Source: Saururus chinensis
Lineage: Eukaryota > Streptophyta > Magnoliopsida > Piperales > Saururaceae
Direction of reading: 5' to 3'
Length of the DNA: 64,000 nucleotides
NCBI GenBank assembly: GCA_035235625.1
Contig: CP141147.1
Coordinates: forward strand, 11,955,001-12,019,000
Shown: in pieces, positions 1-11,929 of the stretch
How the letters are laid out: the number at the start of each line of letters is the position of its first letter
How positions within the stretch are numbered: the stretch's first letter is position 1
Made by a program: the position numbers and the translations under genes
The notes under the pieces: generated by a model
What the model was told of the DNA's origin: nothing
Database searches by the model: none
What the model saw: only the letters and a program-made list of their open reading frames with translations

Positions 1-1032
1 CTCTCTCTCTCTTATCCCTCATCCTCTTCTCTCTCTCATCTCACTCTATCTCTCTCTTTCTCTCTCCTCTCTCACTTCCCTCTCTCCTCTTTTTCTCTTC
101 TTTCTCTTTCCTCTCTTTCCCACGCACGTCAACATGGGCCCCGACTCTGAGGAGGAGAGGGGAGACAATATGGGAACTTATTTCAATATTTTTAAAATTT
201 TTTAGAGGATATTATATTTTAAAAATAATAAGTATAAAATAAAACAAATGTATTGGAGACATATATGAATCTTCGTTGCAAATACAATTGGTAGTAGCGA
301 TGCATAGTTATATACGTTGCTAATACCTAGGGTATTAGTGAAGTATATTTCTATGTAACACTAATACATTTTATTTTTAAATATAATATATAATAAAAAA
401 TTTAAAAATTAAAATCAAATTCCTCTCTCGCTCTCTCTCTACTCTCTAATCCTCTCTTTCCTCTCTCTCATCTCTCATCCTCTTCTCTCTCTTCTCTCTC
501 CCCCTTCTCTATCTTCTTGCTCTCCTCTCTCTCCTCTCTTTCTCATGCATATCAACATAGGCCCCGGCTTTGAGGAGGAGAGAGTATGCGAATTTAATTT
601 TATATTTTTAGAAAATTTTTATTAGGTATTATATTTTTAAAATAATAAATATAAAATAAAATAAATGTATTAGCACCCATAAGAATATGTGTTGCTAATA
701 CACTAGGTAGTGGAGACACAGTTATATGCGTCACTAATACCTAGTGTATTATGGTTGCATATTTATATGTGTCACTAATATATTTTAATTTTAAATATAA
801 TGTATAATGAAAAATAAAAAAAATAAAAATTAAGGTCCTCTCTCTACTCTATATATTCTCTACACACTCTCTCTCCTCTCTCTTTCTCTCTCCTACTTTA
901 TCTTTTTCATCCTCTTTCTATCTGTTCGCTCTCTCTCTTCTGTCTTTATATACTCTCTCTCCTTTCACTCTCTCAACTCCTTCTCCTTTCTCTATATCTC
1001 TCTCTTTACGCTCTTTCTCCTCTATCTCTCGA
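1..1032. repeat. CT-rich / AT-rich tandem units of about 423 bp
   Basis: About two and a half copies of one unit lie head to tail. Each has a CT microsatellite (near 1-118, 420-545 and 840-1030), then a GGCCCC...GAGGAGGAG block (137 and 560, an offset of 423 bp), then an A+T-rich part with short motifs like TTGCTAATAC and CACTAATA. The third copy is partial. Motifs of this kind are typical of subterminal regions of plant CACTA transposons, so this is probably the inside edge of a non-autonomous CACTA element. No coding capacity is visible. Confidence 0.65.
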
Positions 1033-1174
1033 TGCTTTTGGGTATGCATCACTAATTAGCATTTGTGACTGTACTTTTATCGACACATTTAGCGACGCTT
1101 TTTAAACATTGCTAATAATCATTAGCGACACTTTCACAAAAGCATCACTAATAGTTCTTTTTCTTGTATTGTAG
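1033..1174. mobile_element. CACTA-like terminal region (fragment)
   Basis: The stretch carries repeated AGCGACRCTTT / CATCACTAAT motifs in both orientations and ends in CTTTTTCTTGTATTGTAG. That resembles the plant CACTA terminal consensus (TTTTTCTTGTAGTG on this strand) with a small insertion. Similarity to a retroelement coding remnant begins directly after it. The opposite end of the element is outside the window or lost. Confidence 0.45.
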
Positions 1175-1790
1175 GCTGGTTGGATAGCACTCCGTTTAGT
1201 GGATGATGGTGCACTCATAAAGTTGTAAGAGGAGTTTAGGTGAGAGTGACACGTGATGTTATTGCTACTATTATTGGATGTGAGAGGAAAAAGCTCACAT
1301 TTTCAATTGTTGGATATGCCTTCCCACCTAACAATGAGTTGTTTGCCACATTGATGGTTTGCGAGGTCCGGAGCTTGAGGTTTCATTGCCTACATAGTCA
1401 ATGACTATGGAGTTTAGACTACTTCATGTGATTGCCCAATACAATATTTTGAGTGCTAGGAAGGTGAGAGTAGACAAAATGATGGCACTATCGCTACATC
1501 TCTTGACACAGGCTCTTTAGGAGCTTGATCAACCTTCTATTTTATATGGGAGGACTATATAGTTTCTACATGGCCATATACATGAGATGTTGTCATCTCC
1601 ATACATCTTATGTCTAATTTTCACAGTGATGCATGTGAGGTTGCCCAGGGTAGAGCGTACCATGATTGGGATGAGACTTATAGACCTTTTTATCTCATCA
1701 TCAAGGTAATGATCAGGTGGGAAGACATTAGATGATGAGCAGATATTGAGGGCAAGCAGAGTGGAGATGATGAAGAACCTGCTAATTGAC
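1175..1790 (+). pseudogene. Decayed retroelement ORF resembling the 'putative plant transposon protein' domain
   Basis: Read in shifting frames, the plus strand gives pieces such as VIATIIGCERKKLTFSIVGY and a later stretch containing LLHVIAQYNILSARKVRV, followed by LPRVERTMIGMRLIDL. The order and feel match the domain annotated as putative plant transposon protein, often found in extra ORFs of plant retroelements. Several stops and at least one frameshift interrupt it. It lies just upstream of a polypurine tract and LTR (2024 onward), the position of the extra or env-like ORF of SIRE-type copia elements. The domain identity is by eye and tentative; that it is a broken retroelement ORF is more secure. 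Confidence 0.4.
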
Positions 1791-2023
1791 ATTTTTATTT
1801 ATTATGTGTCACTTTTTATGTATTCCATTTGTTTAAAATTTATTCAACTTGTTTGTGATAATGAGATGAACTCTTGAAACTCGTTTTTATTATGGGATAT
1901 GTGTTGGACATGTGTTGGCTTGTTGTTTAATAATTTCATGTCTATATGTGATGATTATAACTTGATGAAACTTTAATGCATATTTTTATTAATTATTGCT
2001 TTAACCTTTTCTCTATTTATGTC

Positions 2024-2037
2024 AAAAAGGGAAGAAG
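2024..2037 (+). other. Polypurine tract of SIRE-like element, plus-strand copy
   Basis: AAAAAGGGAAGAAG lies directly before TGATTAATGAAAATCAAAG, which has a matching inverted counterpart at 4359-4394. This is the expected plus-strand priming site before a 3' LTR. Confidence 0.5.
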
Positions 2038-3300
2038 TGATTAATGAAAATCAAAGTGCTTACCTTTACAATTGATTGGGCGATGCTATGTAAATCAATT
2101 TGATTTTAAGTATGCATAATAAATACAGGTTTACAAGCTTAATTCTAAATAAATGAGTTTAAGTTTATTGAGTCTATGTTGAATCTTAGTAGCATCAAGT
2201 TATTTTGTACAATTTTAATGTCAGTGCACTATGTCAAGAGTTGTAATTTTATTTTGATTTTCAAATGTGTAGTATTTTGACAAGAAAAGCCAAATGTGGA
2301 TATTTTAACCACATATGTGTTATATGTCTAATTTATTGGCTGATTTCTTAAAATTATGTAAAAAAAAAGTGTATGTATTGAGTTTTAAAATCTAATTTGA
2401 GATTATTGTGGTTAAGTCAGATTTAGAATTTATTGACTTAAAAGATATGAGGAGAAGTATTCTAATTGAAGCTTATTCAGATCACATTTGCATACAAAAA
2501 TCACTTAGAGAGGTTTCTGAAGTAATTTTAGAGATTTTAGAAGGATTTAGGGTAAAAAGGATAAAAATACAAGGAAAACAATCAATTGCTGCAAATACTG
2601 AAAGAGAAAATTATTGATCACCCATTAATTATCCTAGTGTAAAATGAAGCTAAGGAATATCAACCGATTGCTCTCATAATTGATGGATCGTTTGAAGCAT
2701 CATACACATTAAAAACATTGGCCAAACCATCACTGTTTAGAACAATTGATTGTTTCAAGGACTGGTTATCCTAATTAAGACATTCTGATTTCAGTTTCAT
2801 TCCTTATTTAAGTAAAAGTCCTAAACCGACTTGATAAGCTATATAAGGGATCACAAAATTTTAGAGAGGAAAACCTACAAGAGAAAAGAGAAAGAGAGTT
2901 TACACTTTTACTTTTGTTTTCCAAAGGAGAATCTACAACTAAAGGAGTTTATACATAAAGATTTAAAAAGGTGTTATAGCTTATCTTCAATGGAACATTA
3001 AAGAATTTCAAAAGGTCAAAGTCAAGATAACAAGACGTGCTCGTTGAAGACTAAAGGTAGACAAAGAAAAGGCAAGGAGGAAAAAGTTTCAAGTGCTTAA
3101 AAGAGAAGACTTGAAGACCAACAACAATGATCTAAACAAGTGGAGCTTGTATTAGAATCTAAACAAGGTTAATGATTTACTTGTGTCCATATAAAGTCTT
3201 AGTTTCTAGTGCATTGAGTTAGTTCCTTTGGAACTACCGTGGGTTTTTACCCTAGTTGGGGTTTTTCACGTAAATTATTGTGTTAATGTGTGGATTAAAT
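2038..3300 (+). mobile_element. SIRE-like Ty1/copia LTR, plus orientation
   Basis: The LTR begins TGATTAATG after a polypurine tract. A TATA-like CTATATAAGGG lies near 2837, about 800 bp in. The end region has the copia-type TACCCTAGTTGGGGTTTTTC / CACGTAAATTATTGTG motif near 3245-3285. Its first part is inverted-repeat homologous to 4379-3440. No primer binding site follows, so it is a 3' LTR, consistent with the coding remnant upstream. The right boundary is approximate. Confidence 0.55.
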
Positions 3301-3439
3301 GATAATGATTGGATACTACTTGATGGATATATTGTGAGTGAGATTTGAAAGAATTTTTGTTTTAATTTTACTCAAAAAAAATAGTTTGCTCAAAAGAGGC
3401 TCAAACTCTTAATTCTTAGTTACCAAAGTACTAGTTTTA

Positions 3440-4379
3440 AGAGCAATGATGTTCTCGAGATAAAAAAATGAACAAAGGACTTATCCACTTTTCTCTCTTA
3501 AACTTTATGTTTTCCCCTCTTCAATTTCATGTTTACCTTGCCCTTATATAACCCATTAGGTTGGTTTATTCATTAGAATACAATGTGCAATGGATTCTAT
3601 CTTAGAAAGCTTAAACTAGGTAAGTTACTTAGACAACGATCAATTGGATCTATTCGCTCAATGTTCTAATTTAGGTAAAACTCTTCTAGTGATCAATCTC
3701 TTACTTTGATCAATTAATCTATAAATTCTAGGCCAAATTTTACACAGTCTAATTTAAGGGCTGATCGATCAATTGTTCAAGTTCATTTTGCAGTGATCAA
3801 TCATTGTGTAGTATATTTTCAAATTTTACCCTAATTTAGTCTTTAACTTCTAGAATCACTTAAATGACTATTCCTAAGTTAATGAAAGTGAATTTCATAT
3901 GTAAGTGTGCGCAAATAATCCTTTTACGTTTGACACTTAGCATAGTCTTCAATCTTGATCAATAAGAACACATCACCCCTTAATTTTCAAGTCAATCAAT
4001 TCCAAATCCAACTCAACCACAACTAAGTCTAGTCAGATTCCGAAGAATAAAAATAGATAAATTTTAAATATTTTTTAGAATTAAAATTAGTCAATTTATA
4101 ATACATATACCTCATATGTTCTTTCTGTCTCCCCCTTTTTCTATTTTTGACAAAACACTAAAGAATGAATATCAACCAAACAATTCCTACTTTTTGACAT
4201 AGTGCATTGACTTTTACTTGTACATATGACTTGATAAACTTAGACTCAACTAAGACCATTTAGAATTGTTCTTCAAAAGCATTTAAAACCTATATTTATC
4301 CTCCAGTTTTACAAAATAATTGTTTGCATGGTATTACTCAAATATACATGAAAATAAACACTTTGATTTTCATCAATCA
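3440..4379 (-). mobile_element. SIRE-like Ty1/copia LTR, minus orientation, truncated
   Basis: On the minus strand it starts TGATTGATGAAAATCAAAG at 4379 and has GGTTATATAAGGG at about 3553, some 826 bp in, matching the plus copy spacing of about 800 bp. It lacks the recognisable R-U5 end, so it is truncated where it meets the plus-strand LTR. A third related piece, with the same orientation and clear similarity over about 650 bp, lies at 35051-35730. Confidence 0.55.
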
Positions 4380-4394
4380 TTTTTCCCCTTTTTT
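4380..4394 (-). other. Polypurine tract of SIRE-like element, minus-strand copy
   Basis: On the minus strand AAAAAAGGGGAAAA precedes the LTR start at 4379. It is the mirror image of the tract at 2024-2037. Confidence 0.5.
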
Positions 4395-4639
4395 ATTCAA
4401 ATGGATAAAAAGTAAATCAATGATTAACAAAAAATTCAATTAATGATCATTTAAGTCATAATCATCACCGTAAGACATGAAAATTAAATAAACTATAAGA
4501 TAAACATGTCCATCATATATCCACTAATCATAATCAGTTTTCAAATACATCCCAACGTCAATAAGGACATATAATAAACTAACAAAAGTTCCAAACCATG
4601 AAGACATGAACAAGTGAATAAAAACATAAGTAAATCAAG

Positions 4640-4990
4640 ATGTAGTTTCTCCTGGGGCATGATAATCATCTAGATACTCCCCTCACTATCAGAAAGTGGT
4701 CCTCAGTATCTTATCATCCTCTTGAGGTTAGCAAAGCCTTGTCGCATCTCTTCAAGTATATGCCATCGAAAGACTATGAACTCTCCATAAGTCAAAGGTC
4801 TATCATGATGTGCATAAGTTTTTTCTGCTGCAAGTAGTGCCTCTGGCTAATCCTGATGCTCCCCTTGAACTGTTGGCTCGTATCCCCTACTGTGGAGCAT
4901 CATCATCTGACCACCACAATGTTAATTAGTCTCATACCAACTAATGTAGGCTCTGTGCGTAATGACTAGTATTTTTGACCAAAATACCTT
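4640..4990 (-). pseudogene. Coding remnant upstream of the minus-strand SIRE-like LTR
   Basis: The minus strand reads through pieces such as AHHDRPLTYGEFIVFRW and EEMRQGFANLKRMIRY, a helical, charged segment of the kind found at the C-terminus of plant retroelement extra ORFs. At least one stop interrupts it. The sequence between it and the LTR (4640-4400) matches the sequence between the plus-strand remnant and its LTR (1800-2030) in inverted orientation. It is therefore probably the C-terminal part of the ORF whose middle is seen at 1175-1790. It is not confidently assignable to a family. Confidence 0.35.
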
Positions 4991-7750
4991 GTTTAGCTAA
5001 TTTATTCCTTCACATAGTAAGTATGGGTGTTAAACTTATTAAAATAAAATGTAAACTTTGAGCCCGTCTGAGCAATACCAAGAACATGAAAAATAGAGGT
5101 CAAATGAAAGAGATACAATTTTTCAAAGAATTATTTTGAATTTATTCCAAATTTTTAAATGTGAGCCCCAATACCCATGTAGGACGCACTTGTAATTATA
5201 GTTTAATTATTGATTACTAATATTTTTTTGGTTGTTTTAGCTTTATTCTAAAAGACTTAATTAAATTAGAAATTAGCTTAGTTGGGAAGTCTATGTGGAT
5301 AGGAGTTTTAATAACATTAAATCCCCTAAAGTTCTTTCTTAAGAGGGAATCACTCCTTATATAAAGAGAAGAAGAGATCGTGTTGAAGGGAAGAACATAG
5401 CATTGTATGCTCTATTTTCTCGCAGTTAGGAGGTTGGGGATGACTAGTTCACGAGTATTTATTACCCGGTCTAGTCCAATAATTAAAATAAAAATTTAAC
5501 ACTGCAATACAAAGCTAACCCCGGTTCACAAGCTTAAAAATTTTATAAAAATTCTACAAAATTATGTTAGAACCTCATAAGAGTCCCTACTAAGCTTTGA
5601 GTCAAACAAAAATCCACAAAAGTATATAAAATGATGTTTTTTAGCCTTATTAATGAACTTTAAATTGCCTTCTGAACCGGTCATGGTTCAAGGGGAAATA
5701 ATAATAGTTAAAATATAATAATTTTATTATAGTTTTATGACTCTATTAAGAATCTAAAGTTTAAATTGTAGACCTAATGGAATTGACAATAAATCATAGA
5801 AAATTTGATAGTACCCTTAGGTTTGAACCTATTTAGTTATATTTATGATTTTGGTGCATTACTTATGTGATAAGCTAAGAGTACTAGTTAATTTTTATTA
5901 CATTTAGTAATCCATTACACTAATATTTAGAGGATTTACTAAGAGGCTTTAAGAAAATAAAAATTAAACAAAGCACCCTTAAAGATAATTAGGGTTATGA
6001 GTATTGAACTATTACCTTGGGAGGCGTAATAAACCGTTACTACATAATAATTGCACTAAAGTGTCAACTTTATAATTTGTATATAAATAAACCTAGGCTA
6101 ACTAAGATCATGTTTAGATCTCGTAAATACTTGGTTAGGGATCGAGTAATTATTATCTTTCAGAATTAATTTTCATCCTTGTCATTTGTTATGATTAAAT
6201 TATGTTTTGAAATTGGATCATGTATACTATTGATTTGAGATGTTTAGCATGAGAACCTCATGAATATATATATATATATATATAACAAATCATGCTTACG
6301 TTGTGTAGTTGATAATAATTCTATGTGTTATACATGTGGGAATATGTTTCATAATCATTGTATTGGAGGTGTTTCATGTTACTTAGAACATTTGTTAGGA
6401 TTTTATGTTTCATGTTGTATTTGTCCATTGTGATGACTGCATATTTTTTATGATGAATTCTCTTAACTACAACTTTGAAGTCATCTTACGATTATGATCT
6501 ATAGATTTGATGGGTTTCACTTAGACTTTAAGTGTTGATGAACTCCTAGGTAAGCATGTTGAAAGGGAAGTTGAACAATTAAGGAGAAACCATATGACAC
6601 TTGTGGTGGTTTGTTTCTCTAGTGCAAAGTGGAAATTGCTTATGTGGCATCACGAAATACTCATGGTATGGGACATAAGTATTAGTGTTAGAACTGTGGT
6701 TTTTTACATGCACACCCAGAGATATGTCGCCTAGGGGTGATTTTAAAGTGAGTGCAGAGTGGAAGCTAATGTTCGAGTGAGATTAGTGTGAAACCTTAGA
6801 AAGGATGGGGGTAGTTATTGAGTAAAAGGCCAAGTTTATCAAAGACTGGTTGTGGCCAATTCCTTTCCCACCTTCACACCACCACCTCCTCCTCCTCCTC
6901 CTTATACATATCATGCAACTTCTATACAAGGTCCTTAGCTAGTCAACAAGTGGGGAGTTAAAGCAGTTAGGAGGAAGCTTAAGCCAAGTTCAGACATAGC
7001 AAAGCTCATCCCTCTAAGTCCCAAGGGGAAGGAAAGGAAGAAAATGTGAGACATGACGGACATCAATGCATGTACAAATCCGCCCACATGTGCAAGTAAA
7101 CAATAGAAGATGGCAACTTTTAGTTGGGAATTGGCTCGTGGTTGTAAACATTCGGCTTATGGACAACTCCCAACTAAGAGGCATTTGATATGTCTCATTT
7201 TTTGATACAATGTGGGTAGATATTTTGTGTGTTTAGTTTTTGTTACATATAATTGAAGTACATGAAGTTTTTTCTTGTACATGACAAGTTCAAATAAAAT
7301 TCATACAAGTGTAATACTAGGGCCCTTTATTTTGTAATAGGAATGGTTGTAACATGATCATAATACTTGTTGCAAAATGTTCCTTTGATAATTTTGTATT
7401 GAATGTTAAAGATTGCATTTTTTTGTGAAAGGTAACGACTGCATAATTTTGGTAATGCATATAGTGCAACTTGTTATAATGAATTTAATATCTTAGTCAT
7501 TGTATGTTGTACTTTTGCACATCTGACTTGAATCCAGTTTCTTCTTCTAGATATGACATTTGTCTTGTTGTTTGACTAAGGAGTAGTTGTTGCCATTTTC
7601 TTTAAATACACCCAAAGGCCTCAATTAATCCTTGAAGCTCATATTTTAGTTCTCACTAGTCATCCACATTCAACCGGTGCCTCATTTGTAGGATCTCTAA
7701 CTTTAACCTAGTTTATTTCTTTTTTAATTATGTGTAATTGTGTAGTTTTA
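4991..7750. other. A+T-rich intergenic stretch without a recognisable gene
   Basis: I see no gene here. There is an (AT)n tract at 6263-6284 and a short CCT-triplet run near 6885-6902. A TATA-like TATATAAAGAG near 5357 and the U5-like T/G-rich style of 6200-6480 hint at an old gypsy LTR, but no partner copy is in the window. The stretch 6840-7190 has short open pieces with a proline run; no family recognised. Confidence 0.4.
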
Positions 7751-9795
7751 CTTGTTTGCCGGGATTGACTTGATTTTGGGGTTAAGGTTTAGTAATGATC
7801 ATTTAATTAAGGTTTAATTTTATTTTTATAAGTTTTAATGTCAAACTTGATTTATCTATTTTTTATAGATTTCATGGGATTTTATTATAATTTTTCCCAA
7901 ATTAAGGGTGTGTAGCCTGTCGTGGGCCCCAAGTCCACATTGGACGATGTGTGACCCACTTAACCCTTTAAACTCCAATTATTTTATTCTAGTGGGTTTT
8001 GGAATGAATAAATACATTTTTATCTTTAAAATAACCTTAATTAGCCACTTACGACTTTTTTACTTTATTTTACAACCCAATAATTTGTTTATCTAGCCCA
8101 AAATATTACTATTTAAGAAAAAACACAAGCCACTTGGCCATTTGGGGAAGGGCTATGCAAAAAAGAAGGAGGTGCTCTACCCCCATTTCTCAAAGAGGAA
8201 AAATAGATTAAGCTGTGTTTTCTTGCCCTTATCACATCTAATCTTTCGATTTTGGTCTTAATCCTTATTATCTTCATTTTCCCTAATTTAATTCTAGATT
8301 TCTTCTATTAAAAATCTTATTTTTAATTTTAATTTAAAACCCTAAATGAGTGATTTTCGTTTTTAACCAAAGGATATCCTAGATCTACTTATTTTCAAGT
8401 TGTTTTGAGCTTATTAGTTGATTTTAATTAAGTTTTAATAAAAACCCTAATTTTTGGGTAGGATTTCTTGAGAATTGAAGCTTCTTCATAAATACAAGGG
8501 CTTCATAGAGGTAAGAGAGTTTTCTCTTGTGTGGTTTTATCCATTGGAATGCATGATTTTAGATCTATGTGGGTTCTTGCTTCATTTTGTGCTTAAATGG
8601 TGATTTGTTAAAAGTATGTTAGTTAGGAATATTTTCCTGTGATTAAGCACGAAAATGAGTAGATCTATCATGTTCTAGGGCTATATTTTGAATTTATGAT
8701 GTTCAATAGTGATTTTAGAATTTATTTTGAATTTTAGAATATTTTCAGTTTGAATTTTGGAAGGTTGAAGGGCGTTTGAACTAGGAAATGGGCAAAAAGT
8801 GTACTGCGAAGGGCGTTCCAACTGACCAGAAGGGCATTTGAACGGCCTGTCTAGCCTGGAGTTCAAACAACCAAACGATAGTTTTGGTGCCTTAGTTTAT
8901 TTTTATGTATTTTGGTCATTTCTTGTTCCCTTTTCATAAATCTATTCCCTTATGACTAAAATGAGTTAGTAAGATATTCTACTTGCTACTGTGATTGAAT
9001 GGGATCAATATTTAAATTACAATTTAGCTCAAGCAAAAATTAGGACTTTACTTGTTTAGTTTTAGTAAGATATTCTACTTGCTTTAAATCCATGTTTGAT
9101 GACTACTTTATAATTTACATGATGATTCAAGTAGGTTTTTAACCATGATTATGTATATATACTTGCACATTTTATATTGAGTTAGGGAGAATTATGTTTT
9201 ACATGTTTTAGCTCAAGATTAATATGTTTATACATGTCTAGGTCTAGCATGATGATATATTTGTCTTGAACTCTTATTTCAATGTTTTCTACACATTTAC
9301 TCCATGATTTTAGTTAGATAAGACTATGATAAATTATGGACGCTTGCATATATACACCATTGATTATAACTTGTTCATGTTTCACAAGTTTCAGCTTAGG
9401 ATTGGACACTATCACTTATGTACACTATTGCCTAGACTTATATGATTTTATTTGACACAAATTGATCATGTTTCATGCAAGTATAGACTGATTTGAGCAT
9501 GTTAATTTATGTGTGTTGTCATTTATCATTTTGCTCACATATGTGCCATGTTGAATGCATCTTAAAAAATAATCGTGATGCAATTGGATGTAATTGGATG
9601 TCAGATTAATTGTTCGGAGGCTTATTGAATTAGTTTTGGGTCTGAAAGGACATGTTTTCGTTTTGCATCCCTTTGAGAATGTAGTGGCTCCTCAGGTTAA
9701 GATGAAGCAGATTATAATGTGAGTTTATTTGATAAGTTATCTCGACCCCTGAGAATTTGGGATGGTATGTCCGTGTGCACCGGCTTACCACGATG

Positions 9796-10019
9796 CTCTA
9801 GTTTTCCTTTCAAGGAATTCGGACTTTCCCTTGCAAGGTTAGTCCAAGGCGAGCAAGCTACTCTAGTTTTCTTTCTTTGAGTTCGGACCTTCCCTACTAA
9901 GGATTGTCCTGGGTGAGCAGGGGGTACCTTCCTAGTTAAGGAACCTACCCAATCTACTATAGTTTTTCTTTTTATAGGAATTCTGACATTCCTAGCCAAG
10001 GATTGTCCTAGGTGAGTGG
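9796..10019 (+). repeat. Three degenerate tandem units inside the Tekay-like LTR
   Basis: Units starting at 9796, 9861 and 9957 share CTCTAGTTTTCTTT..., a TCGGACxTTCC core and AAGGATTGTCCTxGGTGAG. Spacing is 65 and 96 bp. The array is interrupted by the nested insertion at 10020. Confidence 0.6.
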
Positions 10020-10024
10020 GTTGA
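10020..10024. other. Target-site duplication GTTGA (left)
   Basis: GTTGA lies immediately before the LTR start TGATGCAC and is repeated exactly after the right LTR at 17328-17332. Five bases is the usual duplication of LTR retrotransposons, and it fixes both ends of the element. Confidence 0.92.
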
Positions 10025-11462
10025 TGATGCACTAAAATAATGTTCAATTAAATGTTTCACATTTTGAATTGCAATCCCATTTTGTGTTAATTCATTGCTT
10101 ATTTGAGCTATTTATGTTTTGAATAGGTTAGTTGGACCTTAATTGAGTTTACATGTCTAAACAAACTTCAACAGGATCCAACTGGAAGAGGAAGTGAAGC
10201 CCAACTACCCAAAACTATTTAAAAGTCAAGAATGGGCTCTTAATGGTCTAAACATGCATGGAATGGTCGAACACAACCTTGTGGACCCGTTTGATTTGAG
10301 ATTTGTATAAAGAGAACTAAATTAGGAAATAAGCTGATTCGGACAGATTGACACAGACTTAGTATTTTGACCATATCTTTCTATGTATAATTCGGATTGA
10401 TATGCATCCACTGGCCTTGGAAAGACGACTTCCGTAGCTACAATTGGAATTTTAGGAAGCAATTCTAAATTCCAAAGATTTATGGGTCGAATTCGGCATG
10501 CAAACGGACAGCTAGTAAACTAACCCGAGGCTAGCACATGGAAATTTTTTCAATGATTATGATTGATACACATAAGAAAAGACAATGAGGCTGATTGGAT
10601 ATCTAAAGCAAGATTCAAATATACTTATTTTCTAAATAAATCATTGATTTATGTAATTGATTTAGAATCTAATCATTACCAAAGAAGTAACCAATCAGGC
10701 AATTAATCAGGATGCAATCTAGAGATATAATTTCACTTTCCTCTTTGAAGCAACCCCTTCTATTCCTATAAATAGAAGGGTGGACGTGATAGATGGAGGA
10801 TCCCCTCCTCTTTGGAGCTCTCTTCCCCTATTTTCTTTTCTCATTTTTTATTTTTGTTAGTTTTATTGTAATGGCTTTCTAAGCTCTTAAGCTAAGGTTA
10901 GAGGTAATTTGTAACAATTTAATGGAGTTCAATTCATGTTCCATCAATGGTTTCAAGTAAGTATTGTTTATTTGAAGTGATGTTTATTTAATATTGTTCT
11001 TCTTCTTGTTTTTTTGTGATTTGGATACATAAGATGCTTGAAGGCTCTCTTTTTTGATCTTTTGTGATTTGAATACATAGAAATCTTTAAGAGACAATTA
11101 TTTTTATCCTTCATCTATCCAAAGTATTTTCTATCTTTAATTTCAATTTTAATGTTCATATCGTCCTGTTAGATAGAATCTTCATTCGATTCTAACTGAG
11201 ATAACATGATAAATGAAGAACATCATTAGATGTTACAATGATCCTTAATGCCTTAGTGTTTTCTCATCTTGATTTCTTAACTCTATATTCCCTCATTACT
11301 CTTCTACTCTTTTTTTCTTAATTTTTCCTTAATTTATTTCTTCGTAACTATTTTCTTTGTTGCACAAAGCTTTCCCTGTGGATCGACCTTATCTACTACA
11401 ATTGGTAAGTAAAACAAATCTAAATTTAACTTCTTCATAGTCTTGGTTCAGACGTAACAACA
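10025..11462 (+). repeat. Left (5') LTR of gag-protease element, copy A
   Basis: 1438 bp, beginning TGATGCACTAAAATAATG and ending CAGACGTAACAACA, with TG...CA ends. It is clearly homologous to 15946-17327; by eye, roughly 10 differences in the first 200 bp. A core promoter TATAAATA lies at 10767-10774. The right LTR lacks 12-bp and 45-bp segments present here. Confidence 0.9.
10767..10774 (+). promoter_or_regulatory. TATA box of the gag-protease element 5' LTR
   Basis: CCTATAAATAGAAGG is conserved in the right LTR (16689-16696) and in both minus-strand LTRs (57385-57392, 63678-63685). It lies about 740 bp into the LTR, a plausible U3/R position. Confidence 0.65.
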
Positions 11463-11465
11463 AAT

Positions 11466-11483
11466 TGGCGCTGTTGCCAGGGA
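11466..11483 (+). other. Primer binding site, tRNA-Asp type
   Basis: TGGCGCTGTTGCCAGGGA starts 3 bp after the LTR. It matches the Athila-group site TGGCGCCGTTGCCGGGGA (complement of the tRNA-Asp 3' end) except for two transitions. Confidence 0.85.
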
Positions 11484-11929
11484 TTGCAACGTGTGACAAG
11501 AATCCGTTACGAAAAAAAAAACTCACTCTAACTTTACTAATTTTCTAACTTTTATTTTTGCATACTATCTTTTTAAATTTAGTCATTTACTTTATGTCAT
11601 TTACTTTTAGTATTTAAATTTTGTATTTTTTGCTTTTTTTTAGACCGGAGGCACTAACCATGTTACTACCGAAAATTTTTCGGGATCAAACGTATACCTT
11701 GATAGTTCCTTTGGCCATAGTTTGCAATTTTATTTTTTGTCCATTAACTTCTAACTCTCTAACTTTTTATATTTTGTCATTTAATTTCTACACTTTTACT
11801 TTTGTTTGTTACCAAAAACAAAAAAAAATTGTTATTGCATGTTCACATGGGTGCGTGATAATTCTGGACGATTAAAAAGAGTGAACACATCTTTTGAAAA
11901 TTATCTTTATTTTAATACAATGGAGGATC

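Noticed and set aside
11466-11483. tRNA-like sequence after an LTR
   Set aside because: It is only the 18-nt primer binding site complementary to tRNA-Asp; no tRNA gene is present.
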